This document shows positions 1-7,873 of a stretch of 64,000 bases of DNA, piece by piece; the first letter of the stretch is position 1; the number at the start of each line of letters is the position of its first letter. Under the pieces are notes generated by a model that was not told the origin of the DNA, ran no database searches, and worked only from the letters and a program-made list of their open reading frames with translations. The stretch is from CAYVQF01 sp964454015 (GTDB lineage Bacteria; Myxococcota_A; Bradymonadia; UBA4248): NCBI GenBank assembly GCA_964454015.1, contig CAYVQF010000017.1, positions 1-64,000 on the forward strand, in the 5' to 3' direction. The position numbers were made by a program, and so were the translations under genes.

Positions 1-2078
1 CTTGGAAATCCAAGAACAACGGGGTTTTTTCTTTTCTTGACCGTGGATCAGGGTATGGCCTCGTCGCCGCCCTCGTCCCTGAAGACTACGTCCACGAGGT
101 CGAAGAACAGCGCCTCTTCCAGGAGCTGGTCAACGACCTGGCCTTCGCCATGTACCGCATCGCCCTTGAAGAACAGCATCGCCAGGCGGAGGCGGCCCTC
201 GCGGCCTCGGAGGCGCGCTATCGCGATTTGGTGGAGAACCTCGAAGATCTGGTCTTCGCCACGGATCTGGAAGGGCGCATCACCTACCTGAGTCCTGCCG
301 CCAAGAACTATGGCTTCACCCTCGATGAGGTCAGCGGTCGCTGCTTCACCGACTTCATCCACCCAGAAGACCTCCCCGGCCTCCTGCAGTGCTTCCAGCG
401 CACCCTCGCTGGCGCCAAAGAACCCTATACCTTCCGTGGCATTGGCAAAGAAGGGCAGCTCTTCTACGTGCGCTCCACCAGCCGCCGCCGCATGGAGAAC
501 GGCCGCGTCGCAGGCATCAACGGCCTCCTCATCGACGTCACCCAGATCCACCGCGTCCAACAAGCCCTGCAACTCTCGGCCGAGCGCTGGCAAGCCACCT
601 TTGACGCCATCTCCGACGTGGTCTGCATCATGACCTCGGATCACCGCTTCGTCGAGGTCAATGAGGCTGGCTGCCGCGCCCTGGGTTTGCCCCGCGAAGC
701 CATCGTTGGGCATCACTACGTTGATTTGTCCATCGCCCACGCCAACCCCCTGGCGTGCTGCCTAGGTCCAGAGGTGGCGTCTACCGTGCCCAACCACGCG
801 CGCCATCAGGCGGGCGACCAGGTCTATGAGGCCGTCACCTGGCCCCTCTACGCGACCTCCGGTGAACGCCAGGGCTATGTGCTCGTCATCAAAGACATCA
901 GCGCCGAAGTGGCCATCAGCAATCAGAAAGCCAAGCTCGAAGAGCAGCTCCGCCTCAGCCAGCGCCTCGAGGCCATCGGTCGCTTGGCCGGCGGCGTCGC
1001 CCACGACTTCAACAACATCCTCTCGGTCATCTTGAGCTACGTGGGCTTTGCCATCGCCGAGCTCCCCGATGGCGATCCCATCAGAGAAGACCTCCAGGAA
1101 GTGCGCGCCGCCAGCCAGCGCGCCGCCACCCTCACCAAACAGCTCTTGGCTTTCAGCCGCAAGCAAGTGCTCGCCCCAGAGATCATCAACCTCAATGACG
1201 TCGTCACCAACGTCGGCGCAATGATCCGCCGCCTCCTCGGCGAGAACATTCACATCGCCATCGACCTCGACCCTGGCTTGGGCTTCGTCTCGGCCGATCC
1301 CAGCCAGCTTGAACAGGTCATCGTCAACCTCTGCGTCAACGCCCGCGACGCCATGGACCACCGCGGCACCCTCACCCTCACCACGGCCAACGAAGACAAC
1401 CCCCACGTGAAGGACGCCCTCCCCCCAGGCGCCTATGTCACCCTCAGTATCCGTGACACGGGCTGCGGCATGGACGACGTCGAACAAGAACACATCTTTG
1501 AACCCTTCTTCACCACCAAAGCCAAAGGCAAGGGCACGGGCCTCGGCCTGGCCATGGTCTATGGCATCGTCACCCAGAGCAGCGGCCACATCCGCGTCGT
1601 CTCGAGCCTCGGCCAGGGGGCCGACTTCCGCATCTACCTGCCCCGGGTCCAGGAACCACCCGCCTTTCAACGGCAAAAAACCGCCCCGCGCCTCCTCAGT
1701 GGCCGCGAGCGCATCCTCATCGTCGAAGACGAAGAGGGCGTCCGCAAGGTGGCAGAGCGCCTCCTCAGCGGCGCGGGCTATCGCTGCCTCTCAGCCCCCG
1801 ACGGCCACCAAGCCCTCGCCCACTTCACCCGCCACGACCAAGCCTTCGATCTCGTCCTCACCGACGTCATCATGCCCGACATGAACGGACCCGAGCTGGT
1901 CCAGAAGCTCCTCCAGCAAAAGCCCACCCTCAAGGTCATCTACATGTCGGGCTACACCGATGACGCCATCGCCGAACACGGGGTGCTCACCCAGGACACC
2001 CACTTCGTGGCCAAACCCTTCGCCAGCGAAACCCTGCTGCGTAAGATCCGCGAGACCCTGGACAGCAAATTCGACTAG
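1..2078 (+). CDS. Hybrid sensor histidine kinase (PAS-PAS-HisKA-HATPase-REC), 5' truncated
   Basis: The reading frame is open from base 3 with no stop, so the gene starts left of the window; the ATG at 150 is internal. The first residues (ending near LFQELVNDLAFAMYRI) resemble the C-terminal helix of a GAF sensor domain. Two PAS domains follow (first around bases 210-560, second around 570-900), then a HisKA segment with the phospho-acceptor motif GGVAHDFNN, and an HATPase_c domain with the N-box (NLCVNARDAM), DTGCGM and the GTGLGLAMVYGIV box. A C-terminal receiver domain has the acidic pair in VEDEEG, the phospho-acceptor Asp in LVLTDVIMPDMNG and the conserved Lys in FVAKPF. It is a cytoplasmic hybrid kinase of the type common in myxobacteria. 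No transmembrane segment is seen in the visible part. Signal and output partner are unknown; no response regulator gene is adjacent. Confidence 0.93.
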   Translation, partial: WKSKNNGVFSFLDRGSGYGLVAALVPEDYVHEVEEQRLFQELVNDLAFAMYRIALEEQHRQAEAALAASEARYRDLVENLEDLVFATDLEGRITYLSPAAKNYGFTLDEVSGRCFTDFIHPEDLPGLLQCFQRTLAGAKEPYTFRGIGKEGQLFYVRSTSRRRMENGRVAGINGLLIDVTQIHRVQQALQLSAERWQATFDAISDVVCIMTSDHRFVEVNEAGCRALGLPREAIVGHHYVDLSIAHANPLACCLGPEVASTVPNHARHQAGDQVYEAVTWPLYATSGERQGYVLVIKDISAEVAISNQKAKLEEQLRLSQRLEAIGRLAGGVAHDFNNILSVILSYVGFAIAELPDGDPIREDLQEVRAASQRAATLTKQLLAFSRKQVLAPEIINLNDVVTNVGAMIRRLLGENIHIAIDLDPGLGFVSADPSQLEQVIVNLCVNARDAMDHRGTLTLTTANEDNPHVKDALPPGAYVTLSIRDTGCGMDDVEQEHIFEPFFTTKAKGKGTGLGLAMVYGIVTQSSGHIRVVSSLGQGADFRIYLPRVQEPPAFQRQKTAPRLLSGRERILIVEDEEGVRKVAERLLSGAGYRCLSAPDGHQALAHFTRHDQAFDLVLTDVIMPDMNGPELVQKLLQQKPTLKVIYMSGYTDDAIAEHGVLTQDTHFVAKPFASETLLRKIRETLDSKFD

Positions 2079-2125
2079 GGACCGGGCCGCACGGCGCCGC
2101 CCCCCCGGCCCCCACAAGGTCACTT

Positions 2126-2743
2126 TCAACCTTGCTGAGCCGCATAGCGCTGCTGCACGGCGTCCCAATCGACCACGTCCCAAAACGCCGCAATGTAATC
2201 GGGACGTCGGTTCTGATAGCGCAGGTAGTAAGCGTGTTCCCACACATCCAGCCCCAAAATGGGGACCCCGCTGCGGTCCATGATGGGGTTGTCCTGATTC
2301 GGCGTCGACAACACCGCCAGGCCGCCATCTTTCACCACCAGCCACGCCCAACCCGAACCAAAACGCGTCGCCGCCGCCTGGCCAAAGGTCGTCTTGAAGG
2401 CATCGAAAGAGCCAAAGTCCTTGGCAATGGCCGCCGCCAACCCACCTTGCGGCGCACCGCCCCCAGCAGGGCTCATGATCTGCCAAAAGAGCGCGTGGTT
2501 GTAATGACCGCCGCCGTTATTGCGCACGGCCGCACGCTGCGCTTCGGGCAGCTCGGGCAGGTTCTGCAGCAGCGTCGCCAAATCGCGCTCTTCGGCCCAA
2601 GGGCCACCGGCCTTCTCCAGGGCCGCGTTCAGGTTGTTGACATAAGCCGCGTGATGTTTGCCATGGTGAATCTCCATGGTCCTGGCATCGATGGCACGCT
2701 CCAAGGCATCGTAATCGTAGGTTAGGTTCGGCAAGTTGAACAT
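2126..2743 (-). CDS. sodA: Superoxide dismutase, Mn type
   Basis: A 205-residue iron/manganese superoxide dismutase of normal length, converting superoxide to oxygen and hydrogen peroxide. The four metal ligands are all present: H26 (in MEIHHGKHH), H83 (in GGGHYNHALFW), D166 and H170 (in DVWEHAYYL). The GGGHYNH and STPNQD contexts (Gly and Gln at the metal-selectivity positions) match Mn-dependent enzymes rather than the AAQ pattern of Fe enzymes; this is a family-based inference. There is no signal peptide, so it is cytoplasmic. A GAGGT Shine-Dalgarno lies 7 bases before the ATG. It stands alone, convergent with the preceding kinase gene, and with thiol peroxidase and rubrerythrin elsewhere in the window makes up a set of oxidative-stress enzymes. 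Confidence 0.95.
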   Translation of the reverse strand: MFNLPNLTYDYDALERAIDARTMEIHHGKHHAAYVNNLNAALEKAGGPWAEERDLATLLQNLPELPEAQRAAVRNNGGGHYNHALFWQIMSPAGGGAPQGGLAAAIAKDFGSFDAFKTTFGQAAATRFGSGWAWLVVKDGGLAVLSTPNQDNPIMDRSGVPILGLDVWEHAYYLRYQNRRPDYIAAFWDVVDWDAVQQRYAAQQG

Positions 2744-2950
2744 CGTTGACCTCTATCTTTTGCCGTGCTCTGCACGCAGAAAAAACTACAGGGTCGCGCA
2801 AAAACGCGCGACGGCTCGTCTTTGTACTACGCCGTGTATCGCCGCATGGATCACCCGTTTTGATTTGCCTGCCCACTGACTTTTGACTAAGGTGAGCCGC
2901 CATTGGCCAGTGGTAGGCCAACCCTTGACCCCTGAACGAACGGATGCATC

Positions 2951-3613
2951 ATGCGAACACTAGCTCTCCTGCTCTCTCTTCTTCTGCTGACCACCCTCGT
3001 CGGGGCGTGCGACGACAACAAAGATGATAACGGCGCCGATCAAAGCGACGTCAGCACCGATCTGCCCACCGACACGGAGACCCCACAGGAGCAAGGCTTT
3101 GGCAGCCCCTGCACCTGCACCGATGACGGCGCCTCCAAGTGTGAGATCGCCACGGTCCCCACGCCTGCCAGCGGCAACATCTCGGGCTGCGACGACGTCC
3201 CCACCGACTGGGCCGGCGGCGCCCGCGCCTGCGTCCGCACCTATGCTGGACCCGTCGCGCCGGATCTCTTCTTCGCCAACGGCTTCTGCACCCTCATGGC
3301 CACCCACTGCGATGGCGAAGACGCCATCTGCACGCCCGCGACCTTCGGTGACTACGCCGCCTTCACGGCTTGCCCCGAGGGCCTGGTCTTTTTGGAGATC
3401 ATCCAACACGTGACCGTCTTGGGTCAGGACGCGACCGTCACCAGCCGCATCTGCGCGCCGAGCTGTGAGAGCGACGCCGACTGCCGCCTCGGCGAGGTCG
3501 ACCCCGCCCTCCAAGGCCAAGCCTCTCAGTACGGCTGCCAAGAGAAGGACGGCGTCAAGTTCTGCCTCGATCCCCGCAATCTGGAGCAGGGCTTCACCGC
3601 CACCCAGAACTAG
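2951..3613 (+). CDS. Cysteine-rich secreted lipoprotein, unknown function
   Basis: The 220-residue product begins with a classic lipoprotein signal (MRTLALLLSLLLLTTLVGAC) followed by Asp-Asp and a long acidic, low-complexity Asp/Thr linker. The mature part has more than ten cysteines, including a CTCTDDGASKC cluster, which suggests a disulfide-bonded periplasmic or surface domain. The Asp residues after the lipidated Cys are the usual inner-membrane retention signal in enterobacteria, but in myxobacterial lipoproteins this layout is very common and the rule may not hold. The start has only a weak ribosome-binding site (GGATG). I do not recognise the family. Confidence 0.75.
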   Translation: MRTLALLLSLLLLTTLVGACDDNKDDNGADQSDVSTDLPTDTETPQEQGFGSPCTCTDDGASKCEIATVPTPASGNISGCDDVPTDWAGGARACVRTYAGPVAPDLFFANGFCTLMATHCDGEDAICTPATFGDYAAFTACPEGLVFLEIIQHVTVLGQDATVTSRICAPSCESDADCRLGEVDPALQGQASQYGCQEKDGVKFCLDPRNLEQGFTATQN

Positions 3614-3619
3614 TCGCGC

Positions 3620-4801
3620 CTACACCAGGAGCAGCGACTCCTGGGGCGACGACAGGAAGTGGCAGCCGTCTTCCGTGACCCAGACCATCTCCTCCACCGT
3701 CGCCACGCCATAACCCTCGATGGGCAGCCGGGGCTCGATGGTGAAGACCTGGCCCACCTCCACCTTGCCGTAGGGCAACTGGCCATAGCGCTCCCAGCGC
3801 GGGAAGAGGCCAATGCCACCGTCGTGGGCCGAGCGCCCCACTTGATGGCCCAAGCCGTGGGGGAAATCGGGGTAGCCAGCTTCCATGATGTAAGCTCGCG
3901 CTGCCTGATCCACCTCCCAGGCCACAGCGCCCGGCCGCAGCGCCGCAGCGGCCTTGCGGATGGCATCGCGAATCACCGTGAAGCCGCGCTCCACCTCGGC
4001 GGGCGCACACGTCTCGCCCGGGCGCCGCACATACCAGGTGCGTTGCAGATCCGAACAGTAGCCATCGACCTTGACGCCAAAGTCCATGTTCACCACATGC
4101 CCAGCCTCGACCAGGCGCTCCGTCGGGCGGAAGTGGGCCCCGGCGTGCTCCGGCCCAGTAAACACGGCCGGGCAGTGGGCCTCGTCCCAAGCGGTCTCGA
4201 GCCCGCGGCGCTGCACCTCGGCCAGAATCATCGCCGCCAAGGCCTGCTCGCTCACCCCCGGACGGATGTGCTCGGTGATGGCCGCGTAGATCTCGAGCGT
4301 GACGTCGATGGCCGCTTGCATGGCCGCCACCTCGGCGGCCGTCTTGCGTCCCCGCAGGGCCGCCATGATCCCCTCGGACGACACGAAGCGCTCCACCAGC
4401 CCCGTATCGGCGAGAATGTCACAGAGGTGGAGGTACATCCCATGGCTGAGCCCATCGGCCATCACCGAGTCCCGCGAGAAATTGATGGCCATGCGCCGCG
4501 GGTTCATCTTCACCAACTGCTCCCGCAGGACCCCGCCTATCCCCTCGACGTAGGGCACGATCGTGGTAAAAAGACCACGGTCTTTGATCGCCGCCACATC
4601 CAAAGAGCCCGCTACGGCCAAGCGCTCGCCCTGGGCACCCAGAATCCACGCCGTCTGCCAGGTGCAGTGCTGACCCACCACCAGGTCAATGGCCGGATCG
4701 GGCAGGGTGGCGCTCTCGCGCACGAAAGTCAGCCACAGATCGATGTCCAGCTCGCGCATCACCGCCGCTGCCTGGGCGATTTTCTCCTCCATCACCAACA
4801 T
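3620..4801 (-). CDS. M24 family metallopeptidase (Xaa-Pro aminopeptidase-like)
   Basis: A pita-bread-fold peptidase. An N-terminal creatinase-like domain (about 190 residues) precedes a catalytic domain with all five expected metal ligands: Asp in NMDFGV, Asp in CSDLQR, His in HGLGHQVG, Glu in FTIEPRL and Glu in TVEEMVW. It probably removes N-terminal residues ahead of proline, or cleaves Xaa-Pro dipeptides, in the cytoplasm. An in-frame start 72 bases further upstream (4873) exists, but the ATG at 4801 has a good AAGGGAG Shine-Dalgarno and fits the family's usual N-terminus, giving 393 residues. It is convergent with the upstream lipoprotein gene, only 6 bases between stops. No signal peptide. 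Confidence 0.88.
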   Translation of the reverse strand: MLVMEEKIAQAAAVMRELDIDLWLTFVRESATLPDPAIDLVVGQHCTWQTAWILGAQGERLAVAGSLDVAAIKDRGLFTTIVPYVEGIGGVLREQLVKMNPRRMAINFSRDSVMADGLSHGMYLHLCDILADTGLVERFVSSEGIMAALRGRKTAAEVAAMQAAIDVTLEIYAAITEHIRPGVSEQALAAMILAEVQRRGLETAWDEAHCPAVFTGPEHAGAHFRPTERLVEAGHVVNMDFGVKVDGYCSDLQRTWYVRRPGETCAPAEVERGFTVIRDAIRKAAAALRPGAVAWEVDQAARAYIMEAGYPDFPHGLGHQVGRSAHDGGIGLFPRWERYGQLPYGKVEVGQVFTIEPRLPIEGYGVATVEEMVWVTEDGCHFLSSPQESLLLV

Positions 4802-5119
4802 CTCGTCTCCCTTTTCGCCAGGCCCTACCAAGGGCGTTGCATCAGCTCCGCTCAGCCCAGCATCGGGCGACACCGGGCCCTGTCACAGGGCGCACTATAC
4901 TCGGGATGCCTACCAGGCGACAGCGCGCACGCCCTAGCTCCACGTGGAACGCGGCCTAGACCCACGCGAACCAAGTCGTTTTTTCGTGATCGCGCACCGT
5001 TGAAGACATGGCACAGAGTCTGCTAAACCAGCGCCAGTCGCCCGCGAGGGTCCTTCTACTCAGCGCAACCCTTGACCCGTTGGATGAAGTCTTCTCCCAC
5101 AGCATCTTCGGAGGATGTC

Positions 5120-5635
5120 ATGTCACGTCAAGCAGCCCCCCCACCCCTGCAGCCCAGCGCGCTGCCCTGGTCCAGCCTCCAACGCCTGGCCTTTCTCGTC
5201 GCCATCTTGACCCTGCTGGCCGGGCTGGCCTGCACGGGCATGCAGCGCAGCGGCGCGCGGCAAAGCTACATCTATGAACAGGTTCGCGAGTACGTTTATG
5301 AGACCCCCATCGATGCCGTTTGGCCACAAGCCCGGGCCATCCTCTTTGAACAGGGTTACCAGGTGCGCGACTCTGGCGGCGGTATGACCGTCGAAACCGA
5401 ATGGCGCGTCCTCTCCGATGGCAGCCGCCGCCGTTACCTCGTGACGGGATTTCCCCGCGGCAATGGGTGCGCCATCCACTTCACCTCAGACACCGAGAAC
5501 ACGCAGGGACGGGCCGACACGGGGCGCGACCTCGGCATGGAGTGGGGCCTGATTCGTCGGGTCGAGCCGCAGCGGGCCACCCGCATCGAGGCCGAAGCCA
5601 ACGCCTACGCCTATCAGCTCCACCCTGACACCTAG
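5120..5635 (+). CDS. Small putative lipoprotein, unknown function
   Basis: The ATG at 5120 is chosen because GGAGG lies just upstream; an in-frame ATG at 5072 lacks one. The 171-residue product has a basic N-terminus, a hydrophobic helix (LAFLVAILTLLAGLACTG) and a Cys that could be lipidated, although the lipobox (GLAC) is not ideal. The mature domain runs from a YIYEQ start through a repeated charged beta pattern to an EANAYAYQ helix. It somewhat resembles the small alpha/beta domains of outer-membrane-assembly lipoproteins (BamC-like), but I cannot support a family assignment. Confidence 0.65.
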   Translation: MSRQAAPPPLQPSALPWSSLQRLAFLVAILTLLAGLACTGMQRSGARQSYIYEQVREYVYETPIDAVWPQARAILFEQGYQVRDSGGGMTVETEWRVLSDGSRRRYLVTGFPRGNGCAIHFTSDTENTQGRADTGRDLGMEWGLIRRVEPQRATRIEAEANAYAYQLHPDT

Positions 5636-5720
5636 GCAGGCTTGCGCCACAAGGACCCTCGCGCGGGCCCGCCGCATGGACTTGCATGTGGTCCGCACCC
5701 GGCGAACCTCGTCAGCGGCT

Positions 5721-6116
5721 TCAGCCCACCTTCCCGGACTGGGCCGCCACGTCGGGCTTGAAGTAGGTCTGGATGAAGCGCTGATCAAAAGCTTTCTTGG
5801 CCAAACCGGGCTCGACCTCGATGACGTGGCGCATCCAATACTGGGCGATGGTCGTGTCAGAGAGCCGCTTGGCCATCTCCTTGACCAAGCGAATGGCCAT
5901 CTCGCGCTCATAGTTGTCCCACAGGCGCTTGATGGCGATGTTGAAGTGCGTCGCCTGTTGGCTCTGGGGTTTCTTCTCGATCACCTCGAGGATCGGTTCC
6001 AGTTTTCCCGTAGACAGGGTGGTCGTGACCGCCCGCCCCAAGGCCGACGGTCGAAACAGGTACATCACCACGCCAATCACCACGCCACCGACTACCATCC
6101 ACATCACTGCTGACAT
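5721..6116 (-). CDS. Small membrane-anchored protein, unknown function
   Basis: The ATG at 6116 follows an AGGAAG ribosome-binding site and gives 131 residues starting directly with a membrane helix (MSAVMWMVVGGVVIGVVMYL). The remaining about 105 residues are helical and charged (LEVIEKKPQSQ, LVKEMAKRLSD) and look like TPR-like or simple helical-bundle sequence exposed on one side of the membrane. Codon bias fits the neighbours, which supports it being real. It lies convergent with the lipoprotein gene on the left; the gene to its right (HAD phosphatase) is on the same strand 175 bases upstream. No family recognised. Confidence 0.6.
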   Translation of the reverse strand: MSAVMWMVVGGVVIGVVMYLFRPSALGRAVTTTLSTGKLEPILEVIEKKPQSQQATHFNIAIKRLWDNYEREMAIRLVKEMAKRLSDTTIAQYWMRHVIEVEPGLAKKAFDQRFIQTYFKPDVAAQSGKVG

Positions 6117-6291
6117 GACCCAACCACTTCCTGAGCCGCGCGGGCTATCCATTGCGCTCGACGCCCGCTGCGGGCGCCACCTCGCGGCGTCCTCCACCGC
6201 AGCGGCGGAGCATAAACACTGTGACGCCAAAAAGCGAGGTGATGTGACGCATTCTCACCCAAACCCGCTCCAGGCCCCGAGCCAGGCCACC

Positions 6292-7038
6292 TCAGCCTCG
6301 GCGCTGGAAGTTCTTGATCTGCACCAGACGCGGGTCGGGACTCGGCGCGTCGGGCCGATGATGGGTCAACAGCAAGAAGGAATCGGCATAGGGAAAGGCC
6401 TCCAGCAACAGATTCGAGTTGGCCGGCTCGTTCTCGAAGACCGCCACCACCGTCCCCAAGCGCTGCAGGTACTCGACCGTGTCCTGCTTGAAGATGGCGT
6501 CATCCTGTTCGATGTCGGTCTTGACCACGGTCATCGTCCCGGCGATGCCCACGGGAAAGCCGAACTGGCGCAAAGAGTCGATGGTCCCCACCAACATGCG
6601 GCTCACGTCACGACCGGTGAGATAGACCACCGTCGCCCCGGCCGCATGCACCTCCTCGACGAAGCGTTTCGCCCCGGGCAGCGGAAAATCGAAGCGCTGA
6701 TAGGTGTCCGTGAAGAAGCGCTTCCCCCACTCCTTCTCGATGAAGGCCACCTCACGCGGGTCGTCGACACCGATCCGAGCCAAAGTGTCCGCCAGGGTAT
6801 AGGCGATGGAGTTGAGCCCCTGCGGCTTCTCCATGGCCGCCCACAGTTGGGGCAGCTCCGCGTCGTAATACTCGGCGATCTCACGCAGGATATAGAGCGT
6901 CCGTGGGCGGTTGTCCAAGACCGTGCCATCCAGATCGAAAATCACCACGGAAGACACGCGCCGCCGCGTCAGATCCCGCACCACCTCGATGACCCGGTTC
7001 AACGCCTCGGCTTGCTGCTTGTCGTCTATCGCTTGCAT
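6292..7038 (-). CDS. HAD-superfamily hydrolase (phosphatase)
   Basis: Motif I is intact (FDLDGTVLDN: nucleophile Asp and acid/base Asp), motif II is the Thr in VVYLTGRD, a lysine (VVKTD) is available for motif III, and an acidic FENEPAN segment stands where the metal-binding motif IV normally lies. A helical cap domain sits between motifs I and II. The protein is likely a cytoplasmic phosphatase; the substrate cannot be told. A GTG start two codons earlier is possible, but the ATG at 7038 has the better placed GAGGGTGG Shine-Dalgarno. 248 residues, normal for the superfamily. Confidence 0.82.
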   Translation of the reverse strand: MQAIDDKQQAEALNRVIEVVRDLTRRRVSSVVIFDLDGTVLDNRPRTLYILREIAEYYDAELPQLWAAMEKPQGLNSIAYTLADTLARIGVDDPREVAFIEKEWGKRFFTDTYQRFDFPLPGAKRFVEEVHAAGATVVYLTGRDVSRMLVGTIDSLRQFGFPVGIAGTMTVVKTDIEQDDAIFKQDTVEYLQRLGTVVAVFENEPANSNLLLEAFPYADSFLLLTHHRPDAPSPDPRLVQIKNFQRRG

Positions 7039-7261
7039 CTCCACCCTCTAGCGAAAGGCCCGCTCATTCGGGCATTTGAATGTGCCACCATGCTAACCAG
7101 CGCCGCCTCACCTGGCAACATCCTCGCGACCACAGGCTCACCTATTGCCAGCTCAAGAGGCCAGACCTACACTGTCGCCCAATGACCACTCTCACCGCGG
7201 AAGACAAGCCTTTCTGCCCGTGGTCACGCGCGAGTAATCCCACCGACCAAGGAGTGAACCC

Positions 7262-7864
7262 ATGACTGACGCCCTCATTGATGCCGACGCCCAAGAGGCG
7301 CGCACGGCTGATCATCCCGTGCTACCGCTGATCCTTGGGCGTTGGTCCCCCCGGGCCTTCGCTGCCACCCCCGTACCCCAATCCGACCTGGACGCTTGCC
7401 TCGAAGCCGCGCGCTGGGCGCCCTCTGCCTACAACGATCAACCCTGGCACTTCGTCTATGGCACCACGGAAGCGGAGAAGGCGCCCTTCATCGACGCCAT
7501 GGTGGACTTCAACCAGAGCTGGGCCAAGACGGCGCCCGTGCTCCTGGCCCTCTGTGCGCGCAAGAATCTCGAACGCGACGGCACCCCCAACCGCCACTTC
7601 ACCTTCGACTGTGGCGCCGCATGGGCCCTGCTCGCCATCGAAGCCCGGCAGCGAGGCTATTACACCCACGCCATGGCCGGCTATGACCCCGACAAGGCCG
7701 CGGCCAATCTCGGCGTGCCCGATAGCCACGAGATCATCACCATCATCGCCCTCGGCCGTCGCGGTGACAAAGCCATCCTCCCCGATTACATGCAGGCCAT
7801 GGAACAGCCCAGCACCCGCAAACCCGTGCCGGAGATCGCCTCGCGCGGGCGCTTTGGCGCCTGA
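7262..7864 (+). CDS. Nitroreductase-family flavoprotein
   Basis: A 200-residue FMN-dependent oxidoreductase of the nitroreductase family. The N-terminal R-W-S-P-R-A-F segment (phosphate/FMN binding) and AARWAPSAYNDQPWHFVY (flavin-binding turn with the Asn-x-Gln-Pro-W signature) are clear, as is the C-terminal ALGRRGDKAILP FMN-phosphate loop. It is probably a dimeric cytoplasmic NAD(P)H-dependent reductase of quinones or nitro compounds; the physiological substrate is unknown. An AAGGAGTG ribosome-binding site precedes the ATG. Nearby genes do not suggest a pathway. Confidence 0.9.
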   Translation: MTDALIDADAQEARTADHPVLPLILGRWSPRAFAATPVPQSDLDACLEAARWAPSAYNDQPWHFVYGTTEAEKAPFIDAMVDFNQSWAKTAPVLLALCARKNLERDGTPNRHFTFDCGAAWALLAIEARQRGYYTHAMAGYDPDKAAANLGVPDSHEIITIIALGRRGDKAILPDYMQAMEQPSTRKPVPEIASRGRFGA

Positions 7865-7873
7865 TCCCGCGCC